Notes: generated by a model from the letters alone, not told the origin. Counted from the first letter of the stretch, positions 31,891-41,270 are shown. The stretch: DNA of 64,000 nt from Paenibacillus sp. E222 (GCF_013401555.1 NZ_CP058552.1:3534001-3598000); one strand, 5' to 3'. Program-made: numbers and translations.

Positions 31891-32334
31891 GTGCGTAAGA
31901 CGTGCAGATGCGGACATGTAATGGAACTGGAATTAAGAACGGTGGTATATGCCAAAAAGGTGGAGATTCGTAACGTACCTGTATTTGCTTGTACGGATTG
32001 CGTTTCCTATGAAGTGCTTCAGCCGGTCAAGCCGGATTTGAAAGAGTGCATCAGTACACTTGGTGAACAGCCTGCGAAACAGGATGTATCATTTGGAGAG
32101 CGAAATGAACTTGCGGATCTCTTTCATGAACAGCTGCTGGCCTGGCCGGACGCTACGGACCGTGAGATGGAGCATCGGATGCAACGTGCTGTGGAGGAGA
32201 GAATTAACCTGCTGCTGGATATTATGGGTTACGCCCAAAACTCTAATGATGAAGAATGGATCGAGACAACACAGCGCAGATTAGGTCAATTATCCGGCTT
32301 TGTATGGCAGGCGCACTTCTCGAATGCTGTCTAA
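31891..32334 (+). CDS. Zinc-ribbon (YgiT-type) protein, unknown function
   Basis: 147 residues from GTG 31891; the preceding GGGGTGAT is an extended ribosome binding site, which makes the ATG at 31885 (inside it) unlikely. The N-terminus MRKTCRCGHVMELELRTVVYAKKVEIRNVPVFACTDC has C5/C7 and C34/C37, the layout of YgiT-type zinc ribbons. The C-terminal ~90 residues are helical and acidic. YgiT (MqsA) proteins are antitoxins in some bacteria, but no toxin gene is adjacent and the helix-turn-helix domain of MqsA is not seen. Confidence 0.75.
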   Translation: MRKTCRCGHVMELELRTVVYAKKVEIRNVPVFACTDCVSYEVLQPVKPDLKECISTLGEQPAKQDVSFGERNELADLFHEQLLAWPDATDREMEHRMQRAVEERINLLLDIMGYAQNSNDEEWIETTQRRLGQLSGFVWQAHFSNAV

Positions 32335-32456
32335 TTTTGACGTGCAAAATGCTTGTTTTCATGAAAATTGGCTTTTTCGCCCGCTTTTTGTTAAGATATC
32401 GTAGAGTGAAAACGCTCAACATAGCGGTAATCCTGGTAAAGGGGGATGTATATCAA

Positions 32457-32804
32457 ATGGCTGACATGACTAAAATGACAAGTATTGAACAGCTAAACTC
32501 CGCAGTGGAGGCTACCGAGGATCAACCTTTGCTTCTGTTTAAGCACAGTACACGCTGCCCGATCAGTGCGAACGCCTATCAGGAGATGAACAATTATTTG
32601 CAAAATAGTCCAAATGAACAAGTGAAATACGGTATCATCTATGTAGTGGAAGACCGCCCTGTATCCAATGAAGCAGCGGACAAGCTGGGTGTTAAGCACG
32701 AATCTCCGCAGGCGATTCTAGTCAAAAAGGGAATTCCTGTATGGCATACTTCCCACTCGGATATTACTTCAACCACAATCACGAAAGCACTGCGTGAGTC
32801 CTAA
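32457..32804 (+). CDS. ytxJ: YtxJ-family bacillithiol-linked thioredoxin-like protein
   Basis: 115 residues, start ATG 32457 with GGGGG 11 bases upstream. LLLFKHSTRCPISANAYQEM gives a thioredoxin-fold monothiol motif (TRCPIS), as in YtxJ/BrxC (a bacilliredoxin that removes bacillithiol from proteins). YGIIYVVEDRPVSNEAADKLGVKHESPQAILVKKGIPVWHTSH with the cis-Pro region SPQ matches the family. It is cytosolic. It lies 93 bases upstream of ccpA; in B. subtilis ytxJ lies near ccpA too, which supports the call. Confidence 0.93.
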   Translation: MADMTKMTSIEQLNSAVEATEDQPLLLFKHSTRCPISANAYQEMNNYLQNSPNEQVKYGIIYVVEDRPVSNEAADKLGVKHESPQAILVKKGIPVWHTSHSDITSTTITKALRES

Positions 32805-32896
32805 AGCCTATTTTAATTGATTAATGCATAAATTTGTCGTAATATAAATCTTAATGAAAATGGTATGAAAATTTACTGGTAATGGAGAGAAGTACT

Positions 32897-33910
32897 GTGA
32901 CGGTAACCATTTATGATGTGGCACGTGAAGCCGGTGTCTCTATGGCAACGGTATCACGGGTTGTTAATAATAACCCTAATGTTAAGCCACAGACACGCAA
33001 AAAAGTATATGAAGCCATCGATCGGTTGGGATATCGTCCGAATGCGGTAGCCAGAGGTCTGGCGAGCAAGAAGACAACCACGGTCGGGGTCGTTATTCCG
33101 GACATTTCGAACTCAACCTTTGCAGAGATTGCTCGCGGAATTGAAGATATTGCGAATATGTATCACTACAACATTATTTTGTGTAACGCGGATAAGAAGA
33201 AAGAAAAAGAAATTCGTGTAATTAACACGTTGCTCGAGAAACAAGTGGACGGTCTGCTCTTCATGGGTGGAACTGTGACGGACGAGCACATTCAAGCGTT
33301 CCAATCAGCGGCTGTACCGATCGTTCTCTGTGCAACAAGTGACGAGAAGGGCACATACCCTTCTGTAGATATCGATCATGAAGCAGCGGCATTTGACGCT
33401 GTAAATACGTTGATCCGTCATGGACACAAGGAAATCGCAATGATCAGTGGTACCCTGCAAGATCCTGCCAACGGTTATGCTCGTTTCCAAGGGTACAAGA
33501 AAGCGCTTGAAGCAGCAGGTATGGAATATCAGGAGGATCTCGTACGCATTGGTAACTATCGTTATGAATCCGGTGTGGAAGCGATGAAGTATTTCCTCGG
33601 ATTGAAGAAAAAACCATCAGCAATCTTCGCTGCAACAGATGAGATGGCAATTGGTGCGATTCACAGCATTCAGGATGAAGGTCTGAAAGTTCCAGATGAC
33701 TTCTCTATCATTAGTGTGGATAACATTCGTATGGCTTCCATGGTTCGTCCTCAGTTGACTACTGTAGCTCAACCGATGTATGACCTGGGCGCTGTAGCCA
33801 TGCGTTTGCTGACCAAGCTCATGAAGAAAGAAAACGTGGAGAACCCACGGGTTATCTTGCCGCATGAAACGATTCTTCGTCTGTCTGTAAGCCACGCAGA
33901 CGTCGTTTAA
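32897..33910 (+). CDS. ccpA: Catabolite control protein A (LacI family)
   Basis: 337 residues from GTG 32897, 6 bases after GGAGAGA; the ATG at 32882 lies before that site. Residues 1-50 form the LacI helix-turn-helix ([34 protein letters not shown]) and hinge helix ([11 protein letters not shown]). The effector core begins [30 protein letters not shown], and the C-terminal [25 protein letters not shown] is typical of CcpA. With HPr(Ser-P) or Crh(Ser-P) it binds cre sites to repress or activate carbon genes. Likely targets in view are acsA (cre at 35912). A Crh-like protein is encoded at 48971. Confidence 0.95.
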   Translation: MTVTIYDVAREAGVSMATVSRVVNNNPNVKPQTRKKVYEAIDRLGYRPNAVARGLASKKTTTVGVVIPDISNSTFAEIARGIEDIANMYHYNIILCNADKKKEKEIRVINTLLEKQVDGLLFMGGTVTDEHIQAFQSAAVPIVLCATSDEKGTYPSVDIDHEAAAFDAVNTLIRHGHKEIAMISGTLQDPANGYARFQGYKKALEAAGMEYQEDLVRIGNYRYESGVEAMKYFLGLKKKPSAIFAATDEMAIGAIHSIQDEGLKVPDDFSIISVDNIRMASMVRPQLTTVAQPMYDLGAVAMRLLTKLMKKENVENPRVILPHETILRLSVSHADVV

Positions 33911-34001
33911 ATCAGGCGTTGAGGTTCATCGTCATTTCTAATTGAAATGGAAGATGATTGAAGAAAGGGAGAAGGCATTCTCTCTACATAGTGGAATGAC
34001 G

Positions 34002-34024
34002 AAAGCTCCGGAAACGGAGCTTTT
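34002..34024 (+). terminator. Terminator after ccpA
   Basis: AAGCTCC-GGAAAC-GGAGCTTTT, 90 bases past the ccpA stop. Confidence 0.8.
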
Positions 34025-34069
34025 GTGCTGAATGGGCAGAATGTAGAATGCTATATAGGAGGTCAGAAC

Positions 34070-34765
34070 ATGCGTGAAACAATCGGTATCATTGGTGCAA
34101 TGAATGAGGAAGTCGAACTTCTCTTGGCTGGTATGAAACAACTAGAGACTGTAAAACAAACCGGGATTACCTATGTTGCAGGCGAATGGCTGGGTAAACA
34201 GATTGTAGTCTGCAAATCAGGCGTGGGGAAAGTAAATGCGGCTGTGACGACACAGATTTTGATTGATCGTTTTCAGGTCAACCGTATTATTTTCACAGGT
34301 GTTGCAGGTGCAGTTCATCCAAAGTTGAATATTGGAGATATGGTCATCTCGTCCGAATGTGTACAGCATGATATGGATGTGACTCCACTTGGATTTGAGC
34401 GCGGGGTTATTCCTTACCAGGAGACGTCCGCCTTCCCGGCGGAAGCATCCCTTATCGCATTAGCTGAAGAAGCCTGCAAAGCGCAGGGAGCGAACTATCT
34501 GATCGGCAAAGTGCTGTCAGGAGATCAATTCATTGCAAGCAAGGATACGGTGAAAATGCTGTATACCGAAATGAATGGGGCATGTGCGGAGATGGAGGGA
34601 GCTGCCGTAGCGCAAGTGAGCTACATGAATCGTGTTCCGTTCGTTATACTTCGCGCAATGTCTGACAAGGCGGATGGATCAGCACATGTGAACTTTGCCG
34701 AGTTTACGGTGGAGTCTTCCCAGCGCTCTCACCGTATTGTGGAACATATGCTGGAACATATGTAA
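34070..34765 (+). CDS. mtnN: 5'-methylthioadenosine/S-adenosylhomocysteine nucleosidase
   Basis: 231 residues from ATG 34070, with AGGAGG 8 bases upstream. It cleaves adenine from MTA and SAH in methionine salvage and activated methyl cycle. The N-terminus GIIGAMNEEVELLL holds the catalytic Glu, FTGVAGAVHPKLNIGDMVIS is the ribose/phosphate region, CAEMEGAAVAQV contacts the substrate and RAMSDKADG contains the catalytic Asp. Monocistronic, 46 bases after the ccpA terminator. Confidence 0.95.
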   Translation: MRETIGIIGAMNEEVELLLAGMKQLETVKQTGITYVAGEWLGKQIVVCKSGVGKVNAAVTTQILIDRFQVNRIIFTGVAGAVHPKLNIGDMVISSECVQHDMDVTPLGFERGVIPYQETSAFPAEASLIALAEEACKAQGANYLIGKVLSGDQFIASKDTVKMLYTEMNGACAEMEGAAVAQVSYMNRVPFVILRAMSDKADGSAHVNFAEFTVESSQRSHRIVEHMLEHM

Positions 34766-34815
34766 ACCGTTAAGGTTTACGCATGTTGAACATCATAAAG
34801 GCTTATAAGCCAACA

Positions 34816-34876
34816 AAAAACCGCTTATTTCGTAGCAGATCATCCATGATGAACCTGTTTACGAAGAGCGGTTTTT
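34816..34876 (-). terminator. Terminator between mtnN and acuA
   Basis: Long stem AAACCGCT..CGTA / TACGAAGAGCGGTTTTT. It can serve both convergent genes. Confidence 0.75.
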
Positions 34877-34917
34877 CTATGTATACGTATTGAGAAATCA
34901 TCCATGTGAATTCGTGA

Positions 34918-35550
34918 TTAGTACATAAAACGATGGCGGAATCGCACGCGGTCGAACTGTTCTTCCGATTCGATGGGCACTTGGCTGCCAATACGGACCA
35001 TGAGACAGTTTGCCGGATGTGAACAAATCTCGGGATCGTCGGTGGCGTACCAGGTCATGTCTACAGTTTGCATCAATTTTTCCATCATCTTGCGGTAGTC
35101 CCACACGGAAAGGGCGCTGCCCTTCAGATCCCAGTGCCAGTAATATTCTGTCGTAAATACGATATATTTCTCCATCTGTTTATTTTCAAACGCAGTGAGC
35201 AGCATTTCCCGTCCAATCCCCAGCGATCGATAGGCATCTGCAACCTCAATGGCGCCAAGCTCAATCAAATCAGTCATATTGCCTTCCGACCAACGCTCGC
35301 ATTCATCAGCATAATGGAAAGTCACATAACCAACAATGGTCTCATTCTCCCGTGCAATGATGATTCGACCTTCAGGCAATGCGGCAATTTCGGACAATGC
35401 CTCCTGCTGTTCCGAAGGGCGCCTGAAGGCATCCAGATCGGTATGAAATTCAAGCTGCTTAATCGTCTCAGCCAGAACGGGCCCCTCAATGATGATTCGG
35501 TGGCCGGACTTGAAGATGGAACGCATATGATGCTCCTTAATATGCTCCAT
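34918..35550 (-). CDS. acuA: Acetoin utilisation protein AcuA, protein acetyltransferase of AcsA
   Basis: 210-residue GNAT enzyme. B. subtilis AcuA is known to inactivate acetyl-CoA synthetase by acetylating its active-site lysine. Family landmarks run through the whole length: IIIEGPV near 20, EFHTDLDAFRRPSEQQEAL, ALPEGRIIIARENETIVGYVTF, ERWSEGNMTDLIELGAIEVADAYRSLGIGR (acetyl-CoA site), TTEYYWHWDLKGS..WDYRKMMEKLM, ATDDPEICSHPANCLMVRIG and the C-terminus RFRHRFMY. It is divergent from acsA with a cre site between. acuB and acuC, which follow acuA in B. subtilis, are not present. Confidence 0.96.
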   Translation of the reverse strand: MEHIKEHHMRSIFKSGHRIIIEGPVLAETIKQLEFHTDLDAFRRPSEQQEALSEIAALPEGRIIIARENETIVGYVTFHYADECERWSEGNMTDLIELGAIEVADAYRSLGIGREMLLTAFENKQMEKYIVFTTEYYWHWDLKGSALSVWDYRKMMEKLMQTVDMTWYATDDPEICSHPANCLMVRIGSQVPIESEEQFDRVRFRHRFMY

Positions 35551-35583
35551 AGTTCATGCTCCTCTCTCCCCCTACTTATAGAG

Positions 35584-35756
35584 GTTGTTCAAAAAGTCCG
35601 CTTTTGATTACGAAGGATGCCTAGTGGCATCATCAGCATCGAATATGGAATTCAGCCGAAATGTCCGTTGCTCACGTAGTTTTCCCTACGCTCCGCTACT
35701 CCATTTCTAGCTTCATCCCATCTTCTTGGTACTGAAAACCGCCCTTTTTAAACACA
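35584..35756. repeat. Long copy of the dispersed repeat (related to 26691-26752)
   Basis: Left end GTTGTTCAAAAAGTCCG and right end TTCATCCCATCTTCTTGG then TACTGAAAACCGCCC and TTTTTAAACACAT match the short copy. About 110 extra bases lie in the middle. The ends are inverted repeats of each other. It lies between acuA and the acsA promoter. No coding potential; MITE-like or REP-like in form. Confidence 0.75.
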
Positions 35757-35814
35757 TATTTATAGCAAAAAACCAAAAATTTGAAAAGCCATAGACGATG
35801 ATTGAAAAGATTTG

Positions 35815-35820
35815 CTATAA
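35815..35820 (+). promoter_or_regulatory. Possible acsA -10 element
   Basis: Perfect TATAAT, but the -35 is poor, so an activator or another promoter may be involved. Confidence 0.35.
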
Positions 35821-35911
35821 TTGCGTAGACAAAAAATGTTCACAAATCAACTGCAGTTTGGGTTCATCGGTTTGGCCTGGCAAGTACATGATGAGAAGTT
35901 CTCTCTACTAA

Positions 35912-35925
35912 TGTAAGCGCTAACT
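35912..35925. promoter_or_regulatory. Catabolite-responsive element (cre)
   Basis: TGTAAGCGCTAACT matches the CcpA consensus TGWAANCGNTNWCA at all but the last base. It lies 81 bases upstream of the acsA start between divergent acuA and acsA, genes known to be CcpA-controlled in B. subtilis. Confidence 0.8.
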
Positions 35926-36005
35926 GGAAGTTCAGTCAACACAAAGGCAATCAGAAGTGACCCATAATGGGAATCGAAATGTCGAGTTGAAGGAGGCTGG
36001 CAAGC

Positions 36006-37730
36006 ATGAGTCAAGCACATGGTGAGATGCTGCAAACGGTTGTGTCTGAATCTAATCTGGGCGATTACACAGAGGCCAGAAGCCGGTTTGATTGGGAATC
36101 GGTTGAAAGGCACTTTACGTGGCACGCCAGCGGGAAAGTCAACATGGCGCATGAAGCGATAGATCGTCATGTGCTGGAAGGAAGAGGCGGAAGAACGGCA
36201 TTATTATACAGCGATGCTTCGCGTGAAGAGGCATACACGTTTGCTGATTTGAGCGAGCAGTCGAGTCGCTTCGGTAACGTTCTGCGCAAATATGGCATAG
36301 CCAAGGGAGATCGGGTATTTATTTTTATGCCACGGAGTCCTGAGCTCTATTTTAGTCTGTTAGGCATATTGAAGGTTGGGGCTATTGCAGGTCCGCTATT
36401 TGAAGCCTTCATGGAAACTGCGGTGAAGGACCGGCTGGAGGATAGCGGAGCCGTGGCACTGGTAACGACCCCTCAATTACTTGGACGAATCAAACGTTCG
36501 GAATTGCCTGAACTGAAGCATATTTTTGTTGTAGGTGGAGGTCCGCAGACGGAAGAAGGTCTTATCGACTTTGATGCAGAGATGTCTGCGGCGTCGGATG
36601 ATATGGAAGTGGAGTGGCTGACTCGTGAAGACGGTCTGCTCATTCACTATACTTCCGGTTCTACTGGCAAACCGAAAGGTGTTTATCATGTGCAGAATGC
36701 GATGATTCAGCATTATTATACCGGCAAGGTTGTACTTGATTTGCGTGAGGATGACGTATACTGGTGCACAGCCGATCCAGGCTGGGTAACAGGTACCTCC
36801 TACGGGATTTTTGCACCGTGGTTGAATGGTGTGACCAACGTTATTCGCGGGGGACGTTTCAGTCCGCAAGATTGGTACAGCACCATTGAGAAAAACAAAG
36901 TCAGCGTATGGTACAGTGCGCCGACGGCTTTCCGCATGTTGATGGGAGCGGGCGAGGAGACCATTGCACAGCATGATCTGAGCAGTCTTCGTCATGTCAT
37001 GTCTGTCGGTGAGCCGCTTAATCCAGAAGTGGTCCGTTGGGGCTGGAAAGCCTATGGACAGCGAATTCATGATACCTGGTGGATGACGGAGACGGGGGGA
37101 CAGTTAATCTGTAACTACCCGGGCATGCCAATCAAACCAGGTTCCATGGGACGTCCTTTACCGGGGATTGAAGCAGCCATTATCGATGATCGAGGACAGG
37201 AACTGCCGCCATACAGTATGGGGAACCTGGCTATTCGTACTTCCTGGCCTTCTATGATGGCGAAGATCTGGAATAACCCGGCCAAATACGAGGAGTACTT
37301 CCGACTTTCTGGCTGGTATGTATCCGGTGATTCCGCTTATATGGACGAAGATGGCTACTTTTGGTTTCAGGGCCGGATCGATGATGTCATTAACTCTTCC
37401 GGTGAACGCATTGGCCCCTTTGAGGTGGAGAGCAAGCTCGTAGAGCACCCTGCGGTAGCAGAGGCAGGCGTTATCGGCAAACCGGATGTAACTCGCGGAG
37501 AGATCATCAAGGCCTTTGTGGCACTGCGTGAGGGGTATGAGCCGACACCGGAGCTGAAGGAAGAGATCTATCGATTTGTAAAAGAGGGCTTGTCTGCTCA
37601 CGCCGCTCCGCGTGAGATTGAGTTCAAGGATAAACTGCCCAAGACCCGCTCCGGCAAGATTATGCGCCGGGTGTTGAAAGCTTGGGAGCTGGATCTGCCA
37701 ACAGGCGATCTATCGACCATTGAAGATTAA
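36006..37730 (+). CDS. acsA: Acetyl-CoA synthetase (AMP-forming acetate-CoA ligase)
   Basis: 574 residues, the length of B. subtilis AcsA (shorter than the ~650 of Acs). It activates acetate via acetyl-AMP. Motifs include IHYTSGSTGKPKGVYH near 216, CTADPGWVTGTSYGIFAPWLNG, MSVGEPLNPEVVRWG, DTWWMTETGG near 357, GWYVSGDSAYMDEDGYFWFQGRIDDVINSSGERIGPFEVE and the C-terminal PKTRSGKIMRR, whose K551 is the lysine acetylated by AcuA. AAGGAGG lies 12 bases before the ATG. Regulation by CcpA through the cre at 35912-35925 is likely. Confidence 0.96.
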   Translation: MSQAHGEMLQTVVSESNLGDYTEARSRFDWESVERHFTWHASGKVNMAHEAIDRHVLEGRGGRTALLYSDASREEAYTFADLSEQSSRFGNVLRKYGIAKGDRVFIFMPRSPELYFSLLGILKVGAIAGPLFEAFMETAVKDRLEDSGAVALVTTPQLLGRIKRSELPELKHIFVVGGGPQTEEGLIDFDAEMSAASDDMEVEWLTREDGLLIHYTSGSTGKPKGVYHVQNAMIQHYYTGKVVLDLREDDVYWCTADPGWVTGTSYGIFAPWLNGVTNVIRGGRFSPQDWYSTIEKNKVSVWYSAPTAFRMLMGAGEETIAQHDLSSLRHVMSVGEPLNPEVVRWGWKAYGQRIHDTWWMTETGGQLICNYPGMPIKPGSMGRPLPGIEAAIIDDRGQELPPYSMGNLAIRTSWPSMMAKIWNNPAKYEEYFRLSGWYVSGDSAYMDEDGYFWFQGRIDDVINSSGERIGPFEVESKLVEHPAVAEAGVIGKPDVTRGEIIKAFVALREGYEPTPELKEEIYRFVKEGLSAHAAPREIEFKDKLPKTRSGKIMRRVLKAWELDLPTGDLSTIED

Positions 37731-37773
37731 AGAGTAAACCAGCGGATGCAACGTGTCTGCCTGTCCATAATTC

Positions 37774-37812
37774 AAAGCCTGATCCGTATCTCAATGCGGA
37801 TCAGGCTTTTTG
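37774..37812 (+). terminator. Terminator after acsA
   Basis: AAAGCCTGATCCG pairs exactly with CGGATCAGGCTTT, followed by a T-run. Confidence 0.9.
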
Positions 37813-37832
37813 CTTTGGAGTATCCATGAATA

Positions 37833-37866
37833 ACAAAACCCCATCCTCATGATGCGAGAATGGGGT
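37833..37866 (-). terminator. Terminator of the class A PBP gene (minus strand)
   Basis: GACCCCAT..ATGGGGTTTTG read on the minus strand, 25 bases after the stop codon. Confidence 0.7.
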
Positions 37867-37891
37867 CAAGAGTGGAGTTAGGATCTCTGTA

Positions 37892-40800
37892 TTACGGTTG
37901 GAAATGCACGGCTCCAGACGGCTCAGATTCGCCTATGCTGTTGCTGGCGGATACCTTGAACCATCCACTGGTGGATGCAGGCACTCCGTAGTCCATGGAG
38001 GTACCTGAAGTTGTGCCAATTTTGGTGTAAGGGGCTGCCCCTGTCTCACTAAAATATACAGCATAACTTTGAACACCATCTGCTTCCGGATTGGAGGCCC
38101 ATTGAATGCGCAGTCCTTGGGAGAGCGCCGACACGCTCACTTGGCCTGGTGTAGCTGGAGCCGTAGTTGCGGCGTTCTCATTCGGAGAGTCTTCCGGTGT
38201 AACAACTGTTCCCGGAACATTAATCGGTTCATTTATTTCTTCATCTGCAGGAGGCTCTACCATTCCTGCACTGCTAACTGCTGCGCTAGGAGCAGACTCA
38301 CGACCCGCTACATCCACTGCTGTCACGTAGAACGCAAAGTTTCCACCTTGTGCATATGCGGTAAATGATCTGGACTCACCTGTCAGGACAACCTGCCCCT
38401 GATTCTGGAATCCAGCGCCATTTACTGAACGATACAGGCGATAACCAACCACGTCACTTTCAGGTGTTGCATTAAACGTAATCACGGCGTTCCCGTTGGC
38501 AACGGAAATTCTCACATTGCCTGGTGCATCCGGTGCTTTGCCGTTATCCGTTCTTGGATCGATCTGTGTCGGCATGTCTGCATCGGCATCTTCCGGCAGG
38601 TAATATGCGAGTGATTCGTGACGACTCATGCGTGAGAATGCACTTTGCAGTTCCTTGATGAGATCAGAGATCGGTTTCTTACGTTTGACAACGGTTTTCT
38701 CTTTCGTCATATCTCCAGGTGTTTCATCACGCGGAATGTAGTTGACACCATTGTAAGTGATATATTTGGCTTTGGCGACGCCATCATCGCTGTCCTTCGG
38801 CACAAATTTGCTATTGAAAATATCAGTGACAAATCGGTCGGTCAGAGAGGTTGGCAATTTGCCACTATAAGCCGATACGGTTCGTGTCTCGATTCCGGAT
38901 GGTTTCTTGAACGAATCGGTTACGAACATCTCTTTGTCTGTAGCGATAACTTGATTCATGATTTGCGTCCACAGCTGTTGTGCACGTTTCTTCTGTGATT
39001 TGGTCTCCAGTGTGTTTACCGGCTGTTTGTATCCAACCCATACACCCAATGTGACATCCGGCGTATAGCCTTCAAACCAGACATCGGCGTAGTTTTGAGT
39101 TGAACCCGTTTTGCCTACGATAGGCACACTCTTGGAGTACTTGTAATTTTCACGAACTTTATCGGCTGTACCTTCCGTAATAACGGTGCGAAGCATATCT
39201 GTCATCAGGTATGCCGTCTGTTCTGAGAAAGCTTGAACAGGTTCTGCATCGTGTTTATATACGATATTCCCTTTTGAGTCTACAATTTTGCTGATCATAT
39301 AGGAATCATTGTACACACCCTTGTTGGCAATAGCTCCATAGGCATTAGTGAGCTCTTCAACGGTAACACCGTACTGAAGTCCTCCGAGAACACCAGTCTG
39401 GGCTTGATAATCTGCCGGCTGGATGGTGGTAATCCCCAGCTTCTTGGCAAAAGCCCATGATTTGTCGATACCAACTTCTTCGTTGAATAGCTTCAGCGCA
39501 GGCACATTCAGCGAGTAGTTGAGTGCTCTACGGGCAGTCACAAGTCCCTGGTAGCGATTGTTGGCATTTTTCGGAATATGGAATCCGGTCTGGCCGTCCT
39601 TCAGAATTATCGGTGAATCATCAATAATGGAGGCCGGTTGAACAAGTCCTTCATCCAGTGCAGGCAGATAAGCGGCAATAGGTTTCATAGTTGAACCTGG
39701 CTGACGCACCATCTGGGTTGCATAGTTCATCTGCTCATCCTGGAAATCACGGCCTTCAATCATGCCGAGAATGGCGCCTGTTTTATGATTGATCAACATG
39801 GCAGCAGTCTGTTCTTTTCCCTTCACGGGATCGTCAGAAGCGAAATTACTGTCATCTTCGGCAATGGTACGCATCGTTTTGTAGATACTCTTGTTGATGG
39901 TCGTGTAGATACGATATCCACCTGTACGCAATTGCTGCTGAGCTTCTTCCAGCAGGGCACTGCTTTCTTTTTGCGGTGTATCTGTACCCGTATCCTTGGC
40001 TGAATCCGATTTGGCATCCGTGCCTTCAGCTTTATCCGAATTGAGTTGCATCAAAATCTGTGCAGCTTGACGCTCTGTTTCCATCATAAGGTATGGATAA
40101 GTATTGTAAGCTTTGATGGTTTTGGGTGCGAGTGAACTCTTGATGTCAAAAGCAAGAGCTTCGTCATACTCGGATTGATTAATTTTGCCCAATTCCAGCA
40201 TACGGCGCAAGACCAGATGCTGACGATTAATTGCACGCTCAAAATTGTCCTCAACAAAGTCGCCTTTTCCATTAAAGGCAGAATAAGAGGAGGGGAGCTG
40301 AGGCAATCCTGCCAGATAGGCAGCCTGAGCCGTGTTTAATGTGCTCAAATCATTAATATTGAACAGTCCTTTGGCAGCTGCCTTGACTCCATATACGTTA
40401 TATCCACTGGAGCCGTTACCAAAAGGAACCTTGTTCAAATAGGCTGTCATAATTTCATCTTTGGTCAGGAAACGTTCGAGTCGGAGCGAAAGTAAGATTT
40501 CTTTCACTTTCCGGTCCTCGGTTCGATCCAAATTGAGGAATACACGCCGGGCCAATTGCTGAGTCAGTGTGCTGCCGCCGGTCTGAACAGATTCTTTTAG
40601 CACTTTCTGTTTCACGGCACGGAGCGTTCCGCTCATGTCTACACCTTTATGTTCGTAAAAATGATTGTCTTCAATCGAAATGACTGCATCAATAACGTTC
40701 TGCGGGATCTGGTCAGAGGTGACCGGACGCCTGTCTTCTTCTGTTCGTAATTGACCGATCGGACTGCCGTCGGCAAAGTAAGCAAAGCCTGTGATGGAGT

Positions 40801-41011
40801 TTTCGCTGACTTTTTGTTCAATCAGCGCCCTTGAACGGACGGGTTCGTCTTTTACAATGGAACTGACGTATCCCATCAGAGCACCGCCTACGAATAGTAC
40901 CCCCATGAATCCCAGGACAACCATCCATTTGACGAAACTACCCAGTCTGCGGGCAAAGCTGCGCTTGCGGACAGGCTGTTCATCGGGCTTTTTCTTATTA
41001 ACATCAACCAT
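37892..41011 (-). CDS. Class A penicillin-binding protein with two C-terminal fibronectin type III domains
   Basis: 1039-residue bifunctional peptidoglycan synthase. A cytoplasmic basic tail and one membrane anchor (~27-50) precede the GT51 glycosyltransferase, with catalytic E114 in SIEDNHFYEHKGVD and GGSTLTQQLARRVFLN. The transpeptidase has S440-x-x-K443 (PGSTMKP), S501-L-N503 and K635-T-G. A low-complexity insert (NSDKAEGTDAKSDSAKDTGTD, 324-345) lies between the domains. Residues ~843-925 and ~955-1039 are two FN3-like modules separated by a Pro/Glu/Thr-rich linker. B. subtilis PonA has one such module. The start ATG follows AAAGGAGGAAG. Confidence 0.94.
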   Translation of the reverse strand: MVDVNKKKPDEQPVRKRSFARRLGSFVKWMVVLGFMGVLFVGGALMGYVSSIVKDEPVRSRALIEQKVSENSITGFAYFADGSPIGQLRTEEDRRPVTSDQIPQNVIDAVISIEDNHFYEHKGVDMSGTLRAVKQKVLKESVQTGGSTLTQQLARRVFLNLDRTEDRKVKEILLSLRLERFLTKDEIMTAYLNKVPFGNGSSGYNVYGVKAAAKGLFNINDLSTLNTAQAAYLAGLPQLPSSYSAFNGKGDFVEDNFERAINRQHLVLRRMLELGKINQSEYDEALAFDIKSSLAPKTIKAYNTYPYLMMETERQAAQILMQLNSDKAEGTDAKSDSAKDTGTDTPQKESSALLEEAQQQLRTGGYRIYTTINKSIYKTMRTIAEDDSNFASDDPVKGKEQTAAMLINHKTGAILGMIEGRDFQDEQMNYATQMVRQPGSTMKPIAAYLPALDEGLVQPASIIDDSPIILKDGQTGFHIPKNANNRYQGLVTARRALNYSLNVPALKLFNEEVGIDKSWAFAKKLGITTIQPADYQAQTGVLGGLQYGVTVEELTNAYGAIANKGVYNDSYMISKIVDSKGNIVYKHDAEPVQAFSEQTAYLMTDMLRTVITEGTADKVRENYKYSKSVPIVGKTGSTQNYADVWFEGYTPDVTLGVWVGYKQPVNTLETKSQKKRAQQLWTQIMNQVIATDKEMFVTDSFKKPSGIETRTVSAYSGKLPTSLTDRFVTDIFNSKFVPKDSDDGVAKAKYITYNGVNYIPRDETPGDMTKEKTVVKRKKPISDLIKELQSAFSRMSRHESLAYYLPEDADADMPTQIDPRTDNGKAPDAPGNVRISVANGNAVITFNATPESDVVGYRLYRSVNGAGFQNQGQVVLTGESRSFTAYAQGGNFAFYVTAVDVAGRESAPSAAVSSAGMVEPPADEEINEPINVPGTVVTPEDSPNENAATTAPATPGQVSVSALSQGLRIQWASNPEADGVQSYAVYFSETGAAPYTKIGTTSGTSMDYGVPASTSGWFKVSASNSIGESEPSGAVHFQP

Positions 41012-41231
41012 TCAGTGTCTTCCTCCTTTTAACAGCACTTATTATAGCATAAAAAGGCTGGTTTGCATGCCTGAGAAATACAAGCAATGGTCGAAAATTG
41101 CCATTCTTTCTTGGATTATAATATATATCATGCGGAATTGAGTTGCATATCATGAGAAGTCGTGGAGAATTTCAGTAAAACGTGGAGGCAGCATGTCTAC
41201 ACCGTTGCTATGGCGGAAAGATGAGTTGAGG
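41012..41231. other. Intergenic stretch holding the PBP upstream region
   Basis: No gene is seen. AT-rich sequence at about 41105-41135 (TATAATATATATCATG on +) could hold promoters for the PBP gene; no operator is recognised. Confidence 0.45.
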
Positions 41232-41270
41232 GAAAAAGGCCGTAACTGTACATTTCGCACAGTACGGCCT
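41232..41270 (-). terminator. Terminator of the chemoreceptor gene (minus strand)
   Basis: AGGCCGTACTGT..ACAGTTACGGCCT on the minus strand, followed by TTTTTCCC. Confidence 0.85.

Noticed and set aside
31891..32334. Toxin-antitoxin interpretation for the YgiT-type zinc-ribbon gene
   Set aside because: No toxin-sized partner gene is adjacent, and the protein lacks the helix-turn-helix domain of MqsA.
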